Origin: Stentor coeruleus
Lineage: Eukaryota > Ciliophora > Heterotrichea > Heterotrichida > Stentoridae
NCBI GenBank assembly: GCA_001970955.1
Contig: MPUH01000311.1
Span: 1-64,000, forward strand
Direction of reading: 5' to 3'
DNA length: 64,000 nucleotides
Each line of letters opens with the position of its first letter. Within the stretch, counting starts at the first letter, position 1. Both the position numbers and the translations under genes were made by a program. The notes beneath the pieces were generated by a model. That model worked only from the letters and a program-made list of their open reading frames with translations. It searched no databases and was not told the DNA's origin. Shown here piece by piece: positions 47,713-57,386 of the stretch.

Positions 47713-49311
47713 ATGAATATGAAATCTAGGGCAAATCCAAATCTTCATCAAAAATCCTCAGTTCTTCTAAAATCCGAATGCAACTCAATAATTGACACAT
47801 TCTCATCACTTCTCAAAGAAATCTCTGACCCCAGCCTACAAAAAAAAATATCTTCAGCCAAAGGGAAATTTTCAACCATCAGCACATCATGGGAAACCTT
47901 ATCCGACAATCTGACAAAAGAAACTCATTCTCTATCAGAGAAATCTTCAAAAATCAGTCGCAGTTGTGCAAGGATAAAGTCGAAATCCAAAAAAATCCTG
48001 TCAACTCATCAGCAGGAAATCGAATTCAAAGAAAATCTCAGCCAAAAATCACAAAAAAATGTTATCAAAATCTTCGAAAACATGCAAAAACACTGGACTA
48101 GAAACCTAAAATCCATGAAAAAGTCCTACAAAAGTCAGGAAATTTTAAAAAACCACATAAAAGGGAGCATAAATAAATTAGATCAAGAAATAAGCCAAGA
48201 ACTCTCTGATATTCTAACTTTTACATATACAGACAAACAAGGTAAAACAATTGACAAAGAGTTAATTTCCCATGAAAGTGCTTTTCTATGTATAAGTGAA
48301 CCAGCAGAAACCAATATAGCTCAAAATTTTCATAGTGTCCATTCAGAACACCCAAGCAATTATTCAATAGAATTTGAAAAATGCATGGAAGAAATCGAAC
48401 TTGGGCGGGCGCCACAAGAAAACCCGGTCAACATGTCGATCGATAAATCCTTTGGCGGGTGGAAAAGCGAGTATGAAAGCGATGGGGATAGTTTTGCAGC
48501 TCAAGTTAACCCAAATGAAATAAAAAACGCTATCAAAATCCTAAAAAAAGCCAACTTACTAAACTCCAAAGAAGATAATATGTTAGAAAGGCTATCAAAT
48601 CTTTTAAAATCCTCAGGAAACACACAGAAAATCGAACTTTTATTACAAATTCATAGTCTTCAAAACAAACCAAAAGTCCCATCAGCACAGAATTCCCAAA
48701 AACCCCCACTTATAGCTTTAAAAGGAAAAAAAACTAAAGATGAAGACTTAGCCATAACTCCAAAAGCTTGTTTTATTTTTCCAGATGATATTGAATTAAA
48801 CAAAACAATATTATCATCTGAAAATCCATTAAGTGCTAGACAAAGAGATGAAAGTTTTGATGATTGGGTTGAAGGTCAAAAAGGTCAAAGACTTGATGGA
48901 ATATGTGAAGATATGGCTGAAGAAGTTAATAGTTCATTACAGGAATTACAAGAAATGCAAGGATTAGAAGATTTTCAAGATGTTAGACTTGAGGATTTGT
49001 TGAAAATTCCTTATTTCGTCCCTGATATGAAAACTGTTACAGGGGATTTAGAACAAGTTAAAAAAGTGCAGGATGTATTGAGTTCAGCTAAAGACCCTTT
49101 GAGTTCTTTTAGTGTATTATCACCTTCTGGGGTTAAGTTAAAAAGTCCGGTTAAAAAGCAGACTAGTAAAGGATTTGATTGTCAGAGTACGGGGATTAGT
49201 AGCCAAAGTGGCCTTAGGTCAAGAATAACATTGAAAACTGGAGGGTCTGAAAATAGTCAGAAGTTGTTTACCCCAGGATCTAGAGGAGGGGGAGAGTTTT
49301 TTAAGTATTAA
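47713..49311 (+). CDS. Coiled-coil protein of unknown function
   Basis: 532 aa. Residues about 20-185 are Ser/Lys-rich helices likely to form a coiled coil (TSWETLSDNLTKETHSLSEK). A Gly/Asp patch follows (SIDKSFGGWKSEYESDGDSF) at about 240. A second helical stretch NAIKILKKANLLNSKEDNML lies at about 270. Acidic helix SSLQELQEMQGLEDFQDVRL lies near 405, and the C-terminus is basic with Ser/Gly repeats. No family recognised. Clean C-rich 5' flank and G-rich 3' flank support the gene. Confidence 0.7.
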   Translation: MNMKSRANPNLHQKSSVLLKSECNSIIDTFSSLLKEISDPSLQKKISSAKGKFSTISTSWETLSDNLTKETHSLSEKSSKISRSCARIKSKSKKILSTHQQEIEFKENLSQKSQKNVIKIFENMQKHWTRNLKSMKKSYKSQEILKNHIKGSINKLDQEISQELSDILTFTYTDKQGKTIDKELISHESAFLCISEPAETNIAQNFHSVHSEHPSNYSIEFEKCMEEIELGRAPQENPVNMSIDKSFGGWKSEYESDGDSFAAQVNPNEIKNAIKILKKANLLNSKEDNMLERLSNLLKSSGNTQKIELLLQIHSLQNKPKVPSAQNSQKPPLIALKGKKTKDEDLAITPKACFIFPDDIELNKTILSSENPLSARQRDESFDDWVEGQKGQRLDGICEDMAEEVNSSLQELQEMQGLEDFQDVRLEDLLKIPYFVPDMKTVTGDLEQVKKVQDVLSSAKDPLSSFSVLSPSGVKLKSPVKKQTSKGFDCQSTGISSQSGLRSRITLKTGGSENSQKLFTPGSRGGGEFFKY

Positions 49312-49568
49312 TTGTAATAAATTTTGCCCAAAAATTTCTTGGGTTTAAGATAGGATTTATATATTAAATTTTCTTTTGTTGTTGTATTGGAGTGTTGGAG
49401 TTTTTTAGAAGTTATAGGAAAAAGTAATTGTTTTATATAGGATCTCTAAGATAATATTTTTTTGGTTTTTTATAATAGAATAGATGGGGTTTTAGGATTT
49501 AGTATGAAAAGATATGGAATTATGTTTGGGGTTTTGTGGTCTAAGAATTTTAATGTTAATTTTTCCTA

Positions 49569-49733
49569 TTATTTTTTGGCTGATGGGTTGTCAACTGTAT
49601 TTAAAAGGTACTCAACAGGGTCTGAAGGTAAATCTGTCATCAACCCTCTAAGCATCTCATCGAATATCTCATATACTTTGTGATCATATAAGTACTTTTC
49701 AGCTTCAACCTGGTATTCATCTCTGTTTTCCAT
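49569..49733 (-). CDS. 54-aa RIIa/Dpy-30-like docking microprotein
   Basis: 54 aa, below usual ORF cut-offs. The core AEKYLYDHKVYEIFDEMLRG and the following LMTDLPSDPVEYLL fit the dimerisation-docking pattern Y-L-x(6-8)-hydrophobic-x-x-GL-x-x-L-x-x-x-x-P-x-DP-x-x-[FY]-L of RIIa, Dpy-30 and the N-termini of some axonemal adenylate kinases. Such domains form a four-helix dimer that grips amphipathic helices of AKAP-like anchors, for example in the radial spoke. It seems to be a free-standing docking domain: no 15-nt intron or extension could be found after the TAA stop. The start lies after ATATAATAAACAGTT. Confidence 0.72.
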   Translation of the reverse strand: MENRDEYQVEAEKYLYDHKVYEIFDEMLRGLMTDLPSDPVEYLLNTVDNPSAKK

Positions 49734-49935
49734 AACTGTTTATTATATTTATACCTAAAACTATAAAAAATGCCCCTTTACAAACACAAAATCCTTTTTA
49801 AACAATAAAACCCGATTTTTTCTTCTCTATACACTTTTAATACCTTCTTAATAAACATTTCATAAACTTTTTACTTACAAAATAATGAATTTCATTGAAT
49901 ATTTCTTAATAAACAAACCTTTTAAACTAAACTTT

Positions 49936-50946
49936 TTATATACTTCCAAACCCACCACCTATATGAAATTCATATATTGTTCCATCTCCAGTACCAAGGG
50001 CAATTTTACTTGATTGGTTACCAAAGTCACAAGTATAAATCGGTGCTTGAATTTGAGAAATAGTATTAAGTATAGTATAAAGTCGGCTATTTAAAAAATA
50101 TCCTTGCAAATTTCCTGATCCTCCAACAAATATCATAGCCGCATCATTATTTTTAGAGAATTGCAAAGTATACCCTTTTAATGGTCTTCCTCCTTGTTCT
50201 AATAAAACAGAATGTATTAGCCGGCCTTGTGAAACACTCCAAATTTTCAATTGATCACTTAACGAACAATCAACAGTGGCAATAGTATCTTCAAAAACAT
50301 CCATAGCATCTCCAGTCAAAAAAGCTCCTTGAAAAAATTTCACTGGAGCTCTAGAACGTAAATCCCACATATAAACATTATTATCCCATCCAGCACTAAA
50401 AACTATATTCGAACTTTGCCATTTCACTGATAATATACGATTCCCATGTCCTGAATTTTCTCCAGATCTTCTAAGTTCCTTGACTAATTGTTTTGTGTTA
50501 TCATCATAGATTTTTACTGCCATATCTTTCCACCCAATAGCGAAATTTTCTCCATCAGGACTATAATCACAACATAAAGCTTGGTTTTCAGGGAAGAAGA
50601 TTGTGTTTAAAAGCCTACCTGTTGAAGCTTGCCAATGTAAAACTGCTCCTTCACTAGACGCCACCATTAAAATCCCTTTGTTTAGACCTTTTTCAGGTCT
50701 CCATCGTATATTACATAATGGCAGACGCTGTTTAACTTTGCAATCTAGGCTTTGTTTCAATTGGTAAGAGTTTTGGTTGATGTTTTGAGTTGGATTTTGA
50801 TTAGAAAAAGTTTCATAAATACTCACATAACCATTAACTGATGCAGTTGCTAATAACAAATCATCAAAATTCCATCTGATTGAATAAATACTAGAATCAG
50901 TTTCTTTGTATGTGTGGACTAGGTCTACTTGTCGAGATGGTTCCAT
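49936..50946 (-). CDS. WD40-repeat protein
   Basis: 336 aa, enough for one seven-bladed propeller. Blades are visible as SIYSIRWNFDDLLLATASVN, LCNIRWRPEKGLNKGILMVA, ALCCDYSPDGENFAIGWKDM, RILSVKWQSSNIVFSAGWDN then VYMWDLRS, ATVDCSLSDQLKIWSV, and IYTCDFGNQSSKIALGTGDG. The GH of a GH-WD repeat is kept in NSGHGNRILSVKW. No extra domain. WD40 scaffolds serve many complexes and nothing here names one; a ciliary (IFT or dynein-related) role is only a guess from the gene company. Confidence 0.85.
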   Translation of the reverse strand: MEPSRQVDLVHTYKETDSSIYSIRWNFDDLLLATASVNGYVSIYETFSNQNPTQNINQNSYQLKQSLDCKVKQRLPLCNIRWRPEKGLNKGILMVASSEGAVLHWQASTGRLLNTIFFPENQALCCDYSPDGENFAIGWKDMAVKIYDDNTKQLVKELRRSGENSGHGNRILSVKWQSSNIVFSAGWDNNVYMWDLRSRAPVKFFQGAFLTGDAMDVFEDTIATVDCSLSDQLKIWSVSQGRLIHSVLLEQGGRPLKGYTLQFSKNNDAAMIFVGGSGNLQGYFLNSRLYTILNTISQIQAPIYTCDFGNQSSKIALGTGDGTIYEFHIGGGFGSI

Positions 50947-51601
50947 TTATAATTATTTTAATGTTTAAGGTTTTTTATACTAAATATTATTATAAGACTA
51001 AGTTTATATTATAATGATTTATTAGGATAGAAAAGTTTTATGTTTAGTTGAAAGAATTGTGATATAAGGTTTTTGAAGATTGGATTATTAGGAAAGATGG
51101 GTTTGAGAAGAAAATGTTTTGAGAAATGGGTCAAAGGTTGGATTTGGGTTTTTTGGGAGATTTGGATAGGATGAAATGCTAAGCTTGGAAGGAAGAATTA
51201 GCATTTATTAGATAGATATTTATAGGAATTAAGTGGAATTGTATACTTGGATTAAAAGATGTGGAAGAGGTTTTTAGAGGTTTTTATAGGTATTTTATAA
51301 TGGATAAAGATTGGGGATGGGCTAAAGTTGTTATAACTTTTTTAATGTGATTTGTAATAAGATAGGAGCTTTATATATCATACTCACATTATCAGGTATA
51401 CATAAATATTGTTGATTATATTATTTTAAAGCCTTTTAGCCACTATTCAGTATAAAAAACTGTTGCCTTACTAACAAGAAATTGCAAAAACGCTGCAATT
51501 TTTAAGTAAAACAATTTTGTCTATCTAAAATTATTTAAAATATAAACTATAAGAATTCGGCTTCAAAAAAACATCCATTTTTATATTATCATAAACTAAT
51601 A
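50947..51601. other. Divergent intergenic region
   Basis: No gene seen. G-rich on + to about 51340, then C/A-rich near the next start, as for other divergent spacers. Confidence 0.45.
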
Positions 51602-52183
51602 ATGAACATCAAACTCTTATTTTCACTTTTCTCATTTGTCATTGCTTGCAATGACTGTTATTCTATTTGCTCTAACATCGACAAAAATAAATGCTTGGCT
51701 GACTGTGGCTGTCCTATCTTTAATCAAACCCAAGTCATATCAGGAATATTCAAAGGAAGACAAGGACTTGTCCTTGTCCCAAACATAAAACCTAACGAAA
51801 TTATTTCCTTTAGCCTCACTTTACAATGTAATTTATCTTGCTCACAAGATTGTACATACACCCATATAGATTCAGATCTTGAAACATGCATTGAAAAATG
51901 TGGTTGTATGAATCTTTTACTTAAAATACCTATAATAGAAAATCTATATACATTTTTATCATTGACTAAAGAATTAAGTCATGAAAAATCTGTTGATGAA
52001 AACTGTGCTGAATTCTGTAAAGGTAGTGGGAATGGGTGTTTGATTAATTGTCAAAAAATATTTGGTACAGAAAATTCTAAATGGTACTTATGGCTTGGTT
52101 TCCCTGTTATGGCTGTGATTATTGTTGTTGTGATTTTGATTAAAAGGAAGACTTCTAAGGAAGATGATTATATGATTTTATAA
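51602..52183 (+). CDS. Cysteine-rich type I membrane protein
   Basis: 193 aa. Signal peptide about 1-15 (MNIKLLFSLFSFVIA), then a lumenal or extracellular part with about 18 Cys in a pattern C-x2-C-x3-C and C-x3-C-x-C: CNDCYSICSNIDKNKCLADC, CNLSCSQDC, CIEKCGCM, CAEFCKGSGNGCLINCQ. One membrane helix at about 163-181 (WLGFPVMAVIIVVVILI) and a short basic-acidic tail (KRKTSKEDDYMIL) that could hold a sorting signal. No family recognised. Likely at the cell surface or in endomembranes. Confidence 0.75.
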   Translation: MNIKLLFSLFSFVIACNDCYSICSNIDKNKCLADCGCPIFNQTQVISGIFKGRQGLVLVPNIKPNEIISFSLTLQCNLSCSQDCTYTHIDSDLETCIEKCGCMNLLLKIPIIENLYTFLSLTKELSHEKSVDENCAEFCKGSGNGCLINCQKIFGTENSKWYLWLGFPVMAVIIVVVILIKRKTSKEDDYMIL

Positions 52184-52732
52184 TATTGGATAGATAAGTA
52201 TAAGATAGATTGTATATTTTGAGTATAAAAAGTAAGGAAGAGCTTTTATGATGAGAAATTTTGTTATGGTATATGGTTTACTTGGATGTATATTGTAAAC
52301 TGATTATGTAATTTAATATTATTTACTTTCATGTATATTGTGAACTGATTGTTCGAGTTAAGATCAAAACAGTTTTTTATTTTTATTCAACTTTATTTCT
52401 TAAAAAATAACATTAATCCCGTCTTCCCATACAAAAATCATTATTTTTTCTTTAATTTTCTTAATATCTAGGACCATATCAAACTCTTTATGTACTTTCT
52501 TAATAAAAATTATATATCCCAATCTAAACTGCTTATCATTATAATAAAGCAATCATAAAAATCAATAAACCAATCAATAACAGCTAAAATCCTTATTCTT
52601 AGATAAAAAAATATATTTTTTCATCTATACAGTTATCATACATATAAATTCAATAAAATTTACTTATATTACTAAATCTTACATCAAAAAATATACTCCA
52701 ATCGAAACATTCCATATTTAGAAAATAATTAA
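52184..52732. other. Convergent intergenic region
   Basis: No gene seen. G-rich after the + gene to about 52350, then C-rich toward the - gene's stop. Confidence 0.45.
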
Positions 52733-55423
52733 CTATCTATTTGCTGACCTCCCATTCCTACCACCCATTCTATTTTTGCTTGATCCTTTTCTATCCATTG
52801 ATGAAGATCTTTTAGATGTATAACTTGTATCTCTTTTTGATGGTCTCTGTTGTTGGTTTCTCTCAAGCTTCAATCTTTTAATCTCTTCCTCATCCTTAGG
52901 TGAAGGTTTCCATAAAAATTTTGCCTGAATTTGATCTTTTTGATTAGAAGTGTCTTTTGATGATATAGACTCAATTTCTTCATTACCTTCAGTTTTATTA
53001 TTACTGCTTTTGTCTTTCCATTCACTTCTGTCACTGCTTTTATTCTTCCATTCATCTTTATCAGTTACTCTAGCTTTCCATTCAGTTGAATCACCACTTC
53101 TATCTTTCCATTCTGTTTGATCACTACTTTTAGCTTTCCACTCATTTTGGCCACCTCTTCTATCTTTCCATTCAGTTTGATCACCTCTTCTATCTTTCCA
53201 TTCATTTTGACCACCTCTTCTATCTTTCCATTCAGTTTGACCACCTCTTCTATCTTTCCATTCAGTTTGACCACCTCTTCTATCTTTCCATTCAGTTTGA
53301 TCACCTCTTCTATCTTTCCATTCAGTTTGACCACCTCTTCTATCTTTCCATTCAGTTTGACCACCTCTTCTATCTTTCCATTCATTTCTATCACTTCCCC
53401 CTTCTGATTGATAACTTCTTCTATCTTTCCATTCAGTTTTATCACTTCTTCTATCTTTCCATTCAGCTTGATCACTTCCTTTTTCTCTTAGATCATTTTG
53501 ATCACTTCCTTTTTCTCTTAGATCATTTTGATCACTTCCTTTTTCATTAAATTCAGTTTGCTCACCACTATTATCTTTCCATTCATAATTCGCATTCTTT
53601 TTATCTTTCCAATCTTTATTTTCAAACCTTTTCTGTTTCCATTCTCTACTTTCAGGTCTTCTAGCATTCCATTCTTTTTTTTCGAATCTATTTTCTTTCC
53701 ATTCTTTTTTTTCAAACCTATTTTCTTTCCATTCTTTATTATCAGGTCTTTTATCACTCCATTCCCTTTTTTCAAACTTTTTGTCCTTCCATTCTTTTTT
53801 TTCAGGCCTTTTATCACTCCATTCCCTTTTTTCAAATTTTCTCTCTTTCCATTCTTTTTTATCGCTGTTTGGAATATCTTCTATTTCATCACTTCTTTCA
53901 TCGTTTTCTTCATCCTCTACCCATTTTTCTTTGTTTTTATCAGTTTTTATCCATGTTTCTTCGTTTTTTTCGCTCTCTATCTCTTCATTTTTATGAATAT
54001 TTTGCTCACTCACTTCGTTTTTATCAACAATTTTCTCATTTTCTTGATTTTTGTCAAAAATTTTTTCTTGGTTTTTCTCAATCCTCATCGTATTTTCTTC
54101 ACTTCTATCAACCATCATCTCATTTTCTTCATTCATATTAATTTCTATTTCATTTTCTTCATTTCTATTAGTTCTTTTATCTTTCCATTCCCCTCTATCA
54201 TTCCTTATCTCCTTTCTTCCACTTTTATCACTTCTCATTTCATTCCATTCTTTACGATCAATCCTTTTATCTTTCCATTCTTTTTTATCACCTTTTTTCT
54301 CTTTCCATTCTCTTTTATCGCCCCTTTTCTCTTTCCATTCTTTTTTATTATTCCTTTTCTCTCCCCATTCATCTGTATCGCTTATTTTTTCACTCCTTTC
54401 ATTACTATCAGCAACTTTCTCATTTTTTTCACTCTTATCAATATTTGTCTCATAATCTTCTTTAACATCTTCCCTTATCTTATTTTCTTCATTTTTTATC
54501 TCAATTCCTTCTTTCTCAACATCCTCTACCACATTTTCTTTATTTTTATCATTTTTTATCTCAATTCCTTCTTTTTCAGCATCCTCTACCACATTTTCTT
54601 TATTTTTATCACTTTTTATCTCATTCCCTTCTTTCTTATCACCTCCTATCTCATTCTTTTCTTTCAAATCATTCCCTTCTTCATCACTCATAATCTCATT
54701 CCCTTCATCCTTTTCACTCTTTTCCACCATTAACTCCTTTTTTCTATCACTTCTTATCCTTTTCCCTACTTTTCTACCCATTTTCATCTCACTCAATTCT
54801 TCCTTATCATTTCCAATTTCATTTTCTTCTTTTTTGTCCATCCTCATTTCATCCCATTCTTTCCTATCATTCCTTATTTCATTCCCATCATTTTCCCCAT
54901 TTTTTCTTTCTTTCCATTCTTTTTGGTTTTCACTCTTAATCTCATCAAATTCTCCCTTATCATTATTTCCCTCATTAGCCTCATTTTTTTTCAAAGAAAC
55001 CGGATGCTTGCCAATATTTGTTGTGAAATTTTCTAAGTCATCTAAAAGTCTATTAATGCTTTCAATATGTTTCTGATCTTTTGGTAAGTCTAAATGCCTT
55101 ACATATAAAAATTTTACATAATCAGCCAGTTTTGGTTTGGTTATTAATATTTGATCCACTTTAATACATTTTGATTTCATAGAACAGTTACTACATGCAT
55201 GGCTTTCAGGTACTTCTAAAGCATTTCTTAATATTTTTGATATGCGGATATTGCTTGGGTCAAGATTTCCTTGGGTTAAAGGACAAGGCAAAGAGACTAG
55301 TGATTTGAGATCTTCTTGATTGAAGTAATCTGTGTAGTCCATTAGTTTGTAGTTGTAGAAACCGTGAGAAATTATGAAGGATTTGACGAATTTCAGGCTT
55401 GGGTTCTGCCCGAAAAGCTTCAT
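52733..55423 (-). CDS. Large EWKDRR-repeat, highly charged protein
   Basis: 896 aa. Residues 1-145 form a folded-looking domain of unknown family with SHGFYNYKLMDYTDYFNQED, LVSLPCPLTQGNLDPSNIR and a Cys cluster CSNCSMKSKC that may bind zinc. Residues about 165-800 are low-complexity and highly charged. They begin as loose 8-10 residue words (KEWKERKNGEN, KKEWKDKRIDRKEW) and become a regular ten-residue repeat EWKDRRGGQT at about 670-795, with the repeat DNA in strict 30-bp period. The end (about 830-896) is Arg/Ser-rich like an RS domain (SKRSSSMDRKGSSKNRMGG). Strong charge balance, aromatic spacing and the RS-like tail suggest a disordered RNA-binding protein; that is inference. Confidence 0.78.
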   Translation of the reverse strand: MKLFGQNPSLKFVKSFIISHGFYNYKLMDYTDYFNQEDLKSLVSLPCPLTQGNLDPSNIRISKILRNALEVPESHACSNCSMKSKCIKVDQILITKPKLADYVKFLYVRHLDLPKDQKHIESINRLLDDLENFTTNIGKHPVSLKKNEANEGNNDKGEFDEIKSENQKEWKERKNGENDGNEIRNDRKEWDEMRMDKKEENEIGNDKEELSEMKMGRKVGKRIRSDRKKELMVEKSEKDEGNEIMSDEEGNDLKEKNEIGGDKKEGNEIKSDKNKENVVEDAEKEGIEIKNDKNKENVVEDVEKEGIEIKNEENKIREDVKEDYETNIDKSEKNEKVADSNERSEKISDTDEWGEKRNNKKEWKEKRGDKREWKEKKGDKKEWKDKRIDRKEWNEMRSDKSGRKEIRNDRGEWKDKRTNRNEENEIEINMNEENEMMVDRSEENTMRIEKNQEKIFDKNQENEKIVDKNEVSEQNIHKNEEIESEKNEETWIKTDKNKEKWVEDEENDERSDEIEDIPNSDKKEWKERKFEKREWSDKRPEKKEWKDKKFEKREWSDKRPDNKEWKENRFEKKEWKENRFEKKEWNARRPESREWKQKRFENKDWKDKKNANYEWKDNSGEQTEFNEKGSDQNDLREKGSDQNDLREKGSDQAEWKDRRSDKTEWKDRRSYQSEGGSDRNEWKDRRGGQTEWKDRRGGQTEWKDRRGDQTEWKDRRGGQTEWKDRRGGQTEWKDRRGGQNEWKDRRGDQTEWKDRRGGQNEWKAKSSDQTEWKDRSGDSTEWKARVTDKDEWKNKSSDRSEWKDKSSNNKTEGNEEIESISSKDTSNQKDQIQAKFLWKPSPKDEEEIKRLKLERNQQQRPSKRDTSYTSKRSSSMDRKGSSKNRMGGRNGRSANR
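53041..53475. repeat. 30-bp tandem coding repeat array
   Basis: About fourteen 30-bp units based on TATCTTTCCATTCAGTTTGA on + (EWKDRRGGQT on the coding strand). The central eight to nine copies (53150-53400) are nearly identical, while copies at both ends are more diverged, the profile of ongoing homogenisation in the middle. Confidence 0.93.
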
Positions 55424-56332
55424 TTTTTAAATAATGTTTTGATTAAGGTTTGAAATAAAAGTGAAATTTTATTTAAGATAAGGAATTATTTTAAGAAGAT
55501 TAGGAATTTATAATGATGCATGGGACTTTTGAGGTTTAGGGATGAAATATATAAGATATGATATGGGTATTTTTTAAGAGGAGGATAATATTTGGTTTGA
55601 AAAGGTTGTAATGGGATATATTTAGATGAATATATTGTTTTACTCTAACCCACTATGTATTAATAACATTTTTCAATATTATCATTTGTATAAGAGCTTA
55701 TATTTATTTTACCTAAAACTTTCTAAATTATGTATATAATATCTAAAAAATGAGATTGTCATCTAAAGCTTATTACAGTTTATCTCATTATTATCAAATA
55801 GTCAGTTCTCAACCTTTTTCAAAAATGTGACATTGGCAAGGGATTTGATATTAAGTTGGAATAGCTTATTTCTGATAATTAACTAAATAATTTTTTAAAA
55901 CTAAAAATGAAAGCTTCCCCTTATCATTTTTTGCTCATGATTATTTTTATGTTTCGAAGATCTTGAAAGATGGTCAGGAAGATTTTATCAATAAGTATGA
56001 TTTAGGGTTTAGATTTTGTTGACTGCTTTTAGAAGTTTGGGTATAAGATATCAAACTACCCCAAGTGTTAGAAAAATCATATAACATTTTCTCTAATTCA
56101 TCATCCTTATTCAAAACTACTAAACCTCAAAAACCTTATAAAAACCATAACCCAAACCAAATTCCTCACATTCTTCAATGACAGCATTTTTCCGGGTATT
56201 CAAAAAACCCCAAAACCTCCCCAACACCCAAAAATCTGCATATCAAAAAAAACCACCTTCCACTTCATCATCCCAATACCCAACTAATTCATCAACCCCT
56301 AAAAAACAACTAACCCAAACATCTCCTAATAA
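55424..56332. other. Divergent intergenic region
   Basis: No supported gene. G-rich on + to about 55630; A/T-rich middle; C-rich from about 56050. A 62-codon frame at 56178-56366 lies in the C-rich 5' flank, overlaps the next gene and was rejected. Confidence 0.45.
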
Positions 56333-57232
56333 ATGGCAGATTATACGAATTCTTATATCAATTTAAAACAAAACAACCTATGTTCGATCTCTGAATCATC
56401 AACAAGCTCAAGACAACTATGTAGCCCAAGGACAATCGAAGATATCCTAAGACAAAAATACACTCAAAACCCTTGTATTTCTAAAGAAAACTCTTTCACA
56501 ATGAGCATTTCAACCCCTGCAGCACATCTTGAGCATGTTCTAGCCAATAGTCGTTTTGCTAAACGGTCCACAGAATCAGCTACTTCAGCTAATTCAGCAA
56601 CACCACGTTTTATGCCAAAACAAGCACAAGTGTCAATAAAAGACTTAGAAAAACGCCTTAAAGACTCAAATCAAGGGAGAAGCGTAACTCAGAAAATCAT
56701 CCCAAAAGAACAAACAAATATAGAAAGACCAGGTGTAACAAGAGCATCTCTTGATTTAATACAGAAACTTAGACAGGAAGTTAGAAACCGAAGTAATTTT
56801 TTAGAACCAGAAGAACCTCCAGATTTACTTGAAATGAATGTTTTAGAAAGAAATGCGTATTGGTTACAGGCGAAAAAGCAGAAAATTGAGGAACAGAGAA
56901 GAGCAAATAAAGATAAAGAACTTGATGGGTGTACTTTTAAACCTGTTATTTCAACGAATAGGTTAAGAACTCCTATAAGTAGAAGGTCTAAGTCTCCAAA
57001 TACAAGTTATTCGGTACAATATGAGAAAAAAAGAAATTATAGGTCGAATTCAGTGGGGAAATTGTCTTCAAGATCAACACCTAAGCTTATGAATCGTGAG
57101 GATATGTATGTGAGTCCTTATATGCCAGCTCAGATGTCACCAAGTAATCAACTTTATGGGTATAAACCTGGGTTTTTGAATAACTTTTTAGCTAGGGCTC
57201 AGCCAGGTATGGATTGCAGGTACTTAAAATAA
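56333..57232 (+). CDS. F-x-P motif protein, basic, probably cytoskeletal
   Basis: 299 aa. The N-terminal half is Ser/Thr-rich. A helical stretch ERNAYWLQAKKQKIEEQRRA (about 182-202) leads to DGCTFKPVISTNR, the same C-T-F-x-P-x-I motif found in the protein at 40991-42325. In protist ciliary proteins this arrangement (a short helix ending in R-x-x-x-K followed by CTFxP) recurs. The tail is Arg/Ser/Tyr-rich (SRRSKSPNTSYSVQYEKKRN) and basic. Function unknown; microtubule or basal-body association is inferred. The gene ends 22 bases before the convergent microgene. Confidence 0.72.
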   Translation: MADYTNSYINLKQNNLCSISESSTSSRQLCSPRTIEDILRQKYTQNPCISKENSFTMSISTPAAHLEHVLANSRFAKRSTESATSANSATPRFMPKQAQVSIKDLEKRLKDSNQGRSVTQKIIPKEQTNIERPGVTRASLDLIQKLRQEVRNRSNFLEPEEPPDLLEMNVLERNAYWLQAKKQKIEEQRRANKDKELDGCTFKPVISTNRLRTPISRRSKSPNTSYSVQYEKKRNYRSNSVGKLSSRSTPKLMNREDMYVSPYMPAQMSPSNQLYGYKPGFLNNFLARAQPGMDCRYLK

Positions 57233-57254
57233 CAATTTATAACTAAAAACTAAA

Positions 57255-57386
57255 CTAATTCTGGAATTTCGGCTCTAATGGTCTTTGAGCGATCCCCCAT
57301 AATACTACACCTATTATATATAGCATTATTAATCCAAGGATTATTTGGATTGTGAAGCACTCCATGTCTTGTCTTTTATTCCGCAT
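57255..57386 (-). CDS. 43-aa single-pass membrane microprotein
   Basis: 43 aa: MRNKRQDMEC, then a 20-residue hydrophobic helix IQIILGLIMLYIIGVVLWGI, then a short hydrophilic end (AQRPLEPKFQN). Basic residues before and an acidic/Pro-rich end after the helix suggest a small tail-anchored or mitochondrial-complex subunit. The start sits after AATAATAAA and its upstream sequence is C-rich on its own strand, as for established genes. A second Met at codon 8 could also be used. No family recognised; only its length keeps confidence modest. Confidence 0.55.
   Translation of the reverse strand: MRNKRQDMECFTIQIILGLIMLYIIGVVLWGIAQRPLEPKFQN

Noticed and set aside
49462-49683. 73-aa + strand frame
   Set aside because: Overlaps the RIIa-like microgene on the other strand, which has a clear family pattern.
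53528-54733. 401-codon + strand Phe/Ile/Ser-rich frame, and similar + frames nearby
   Set aside because: Antisense shadows of the Glu/Lys-rich EWKDRR-repeat gene.
55990-56020. TTTAGGGTTTAG words that recall telomere repeats
   Set aside because: Not tandem and inside ordinary intergenic DNA; no chromosome end here.
56178-56366. 62-aa + strand frame before the F-x-P motif gene
   Set aside because: Pro/Thr/Ser composition is that of the C-rich 5' flank read as protein; no 15-nt intron links it to the gene it overlaps.
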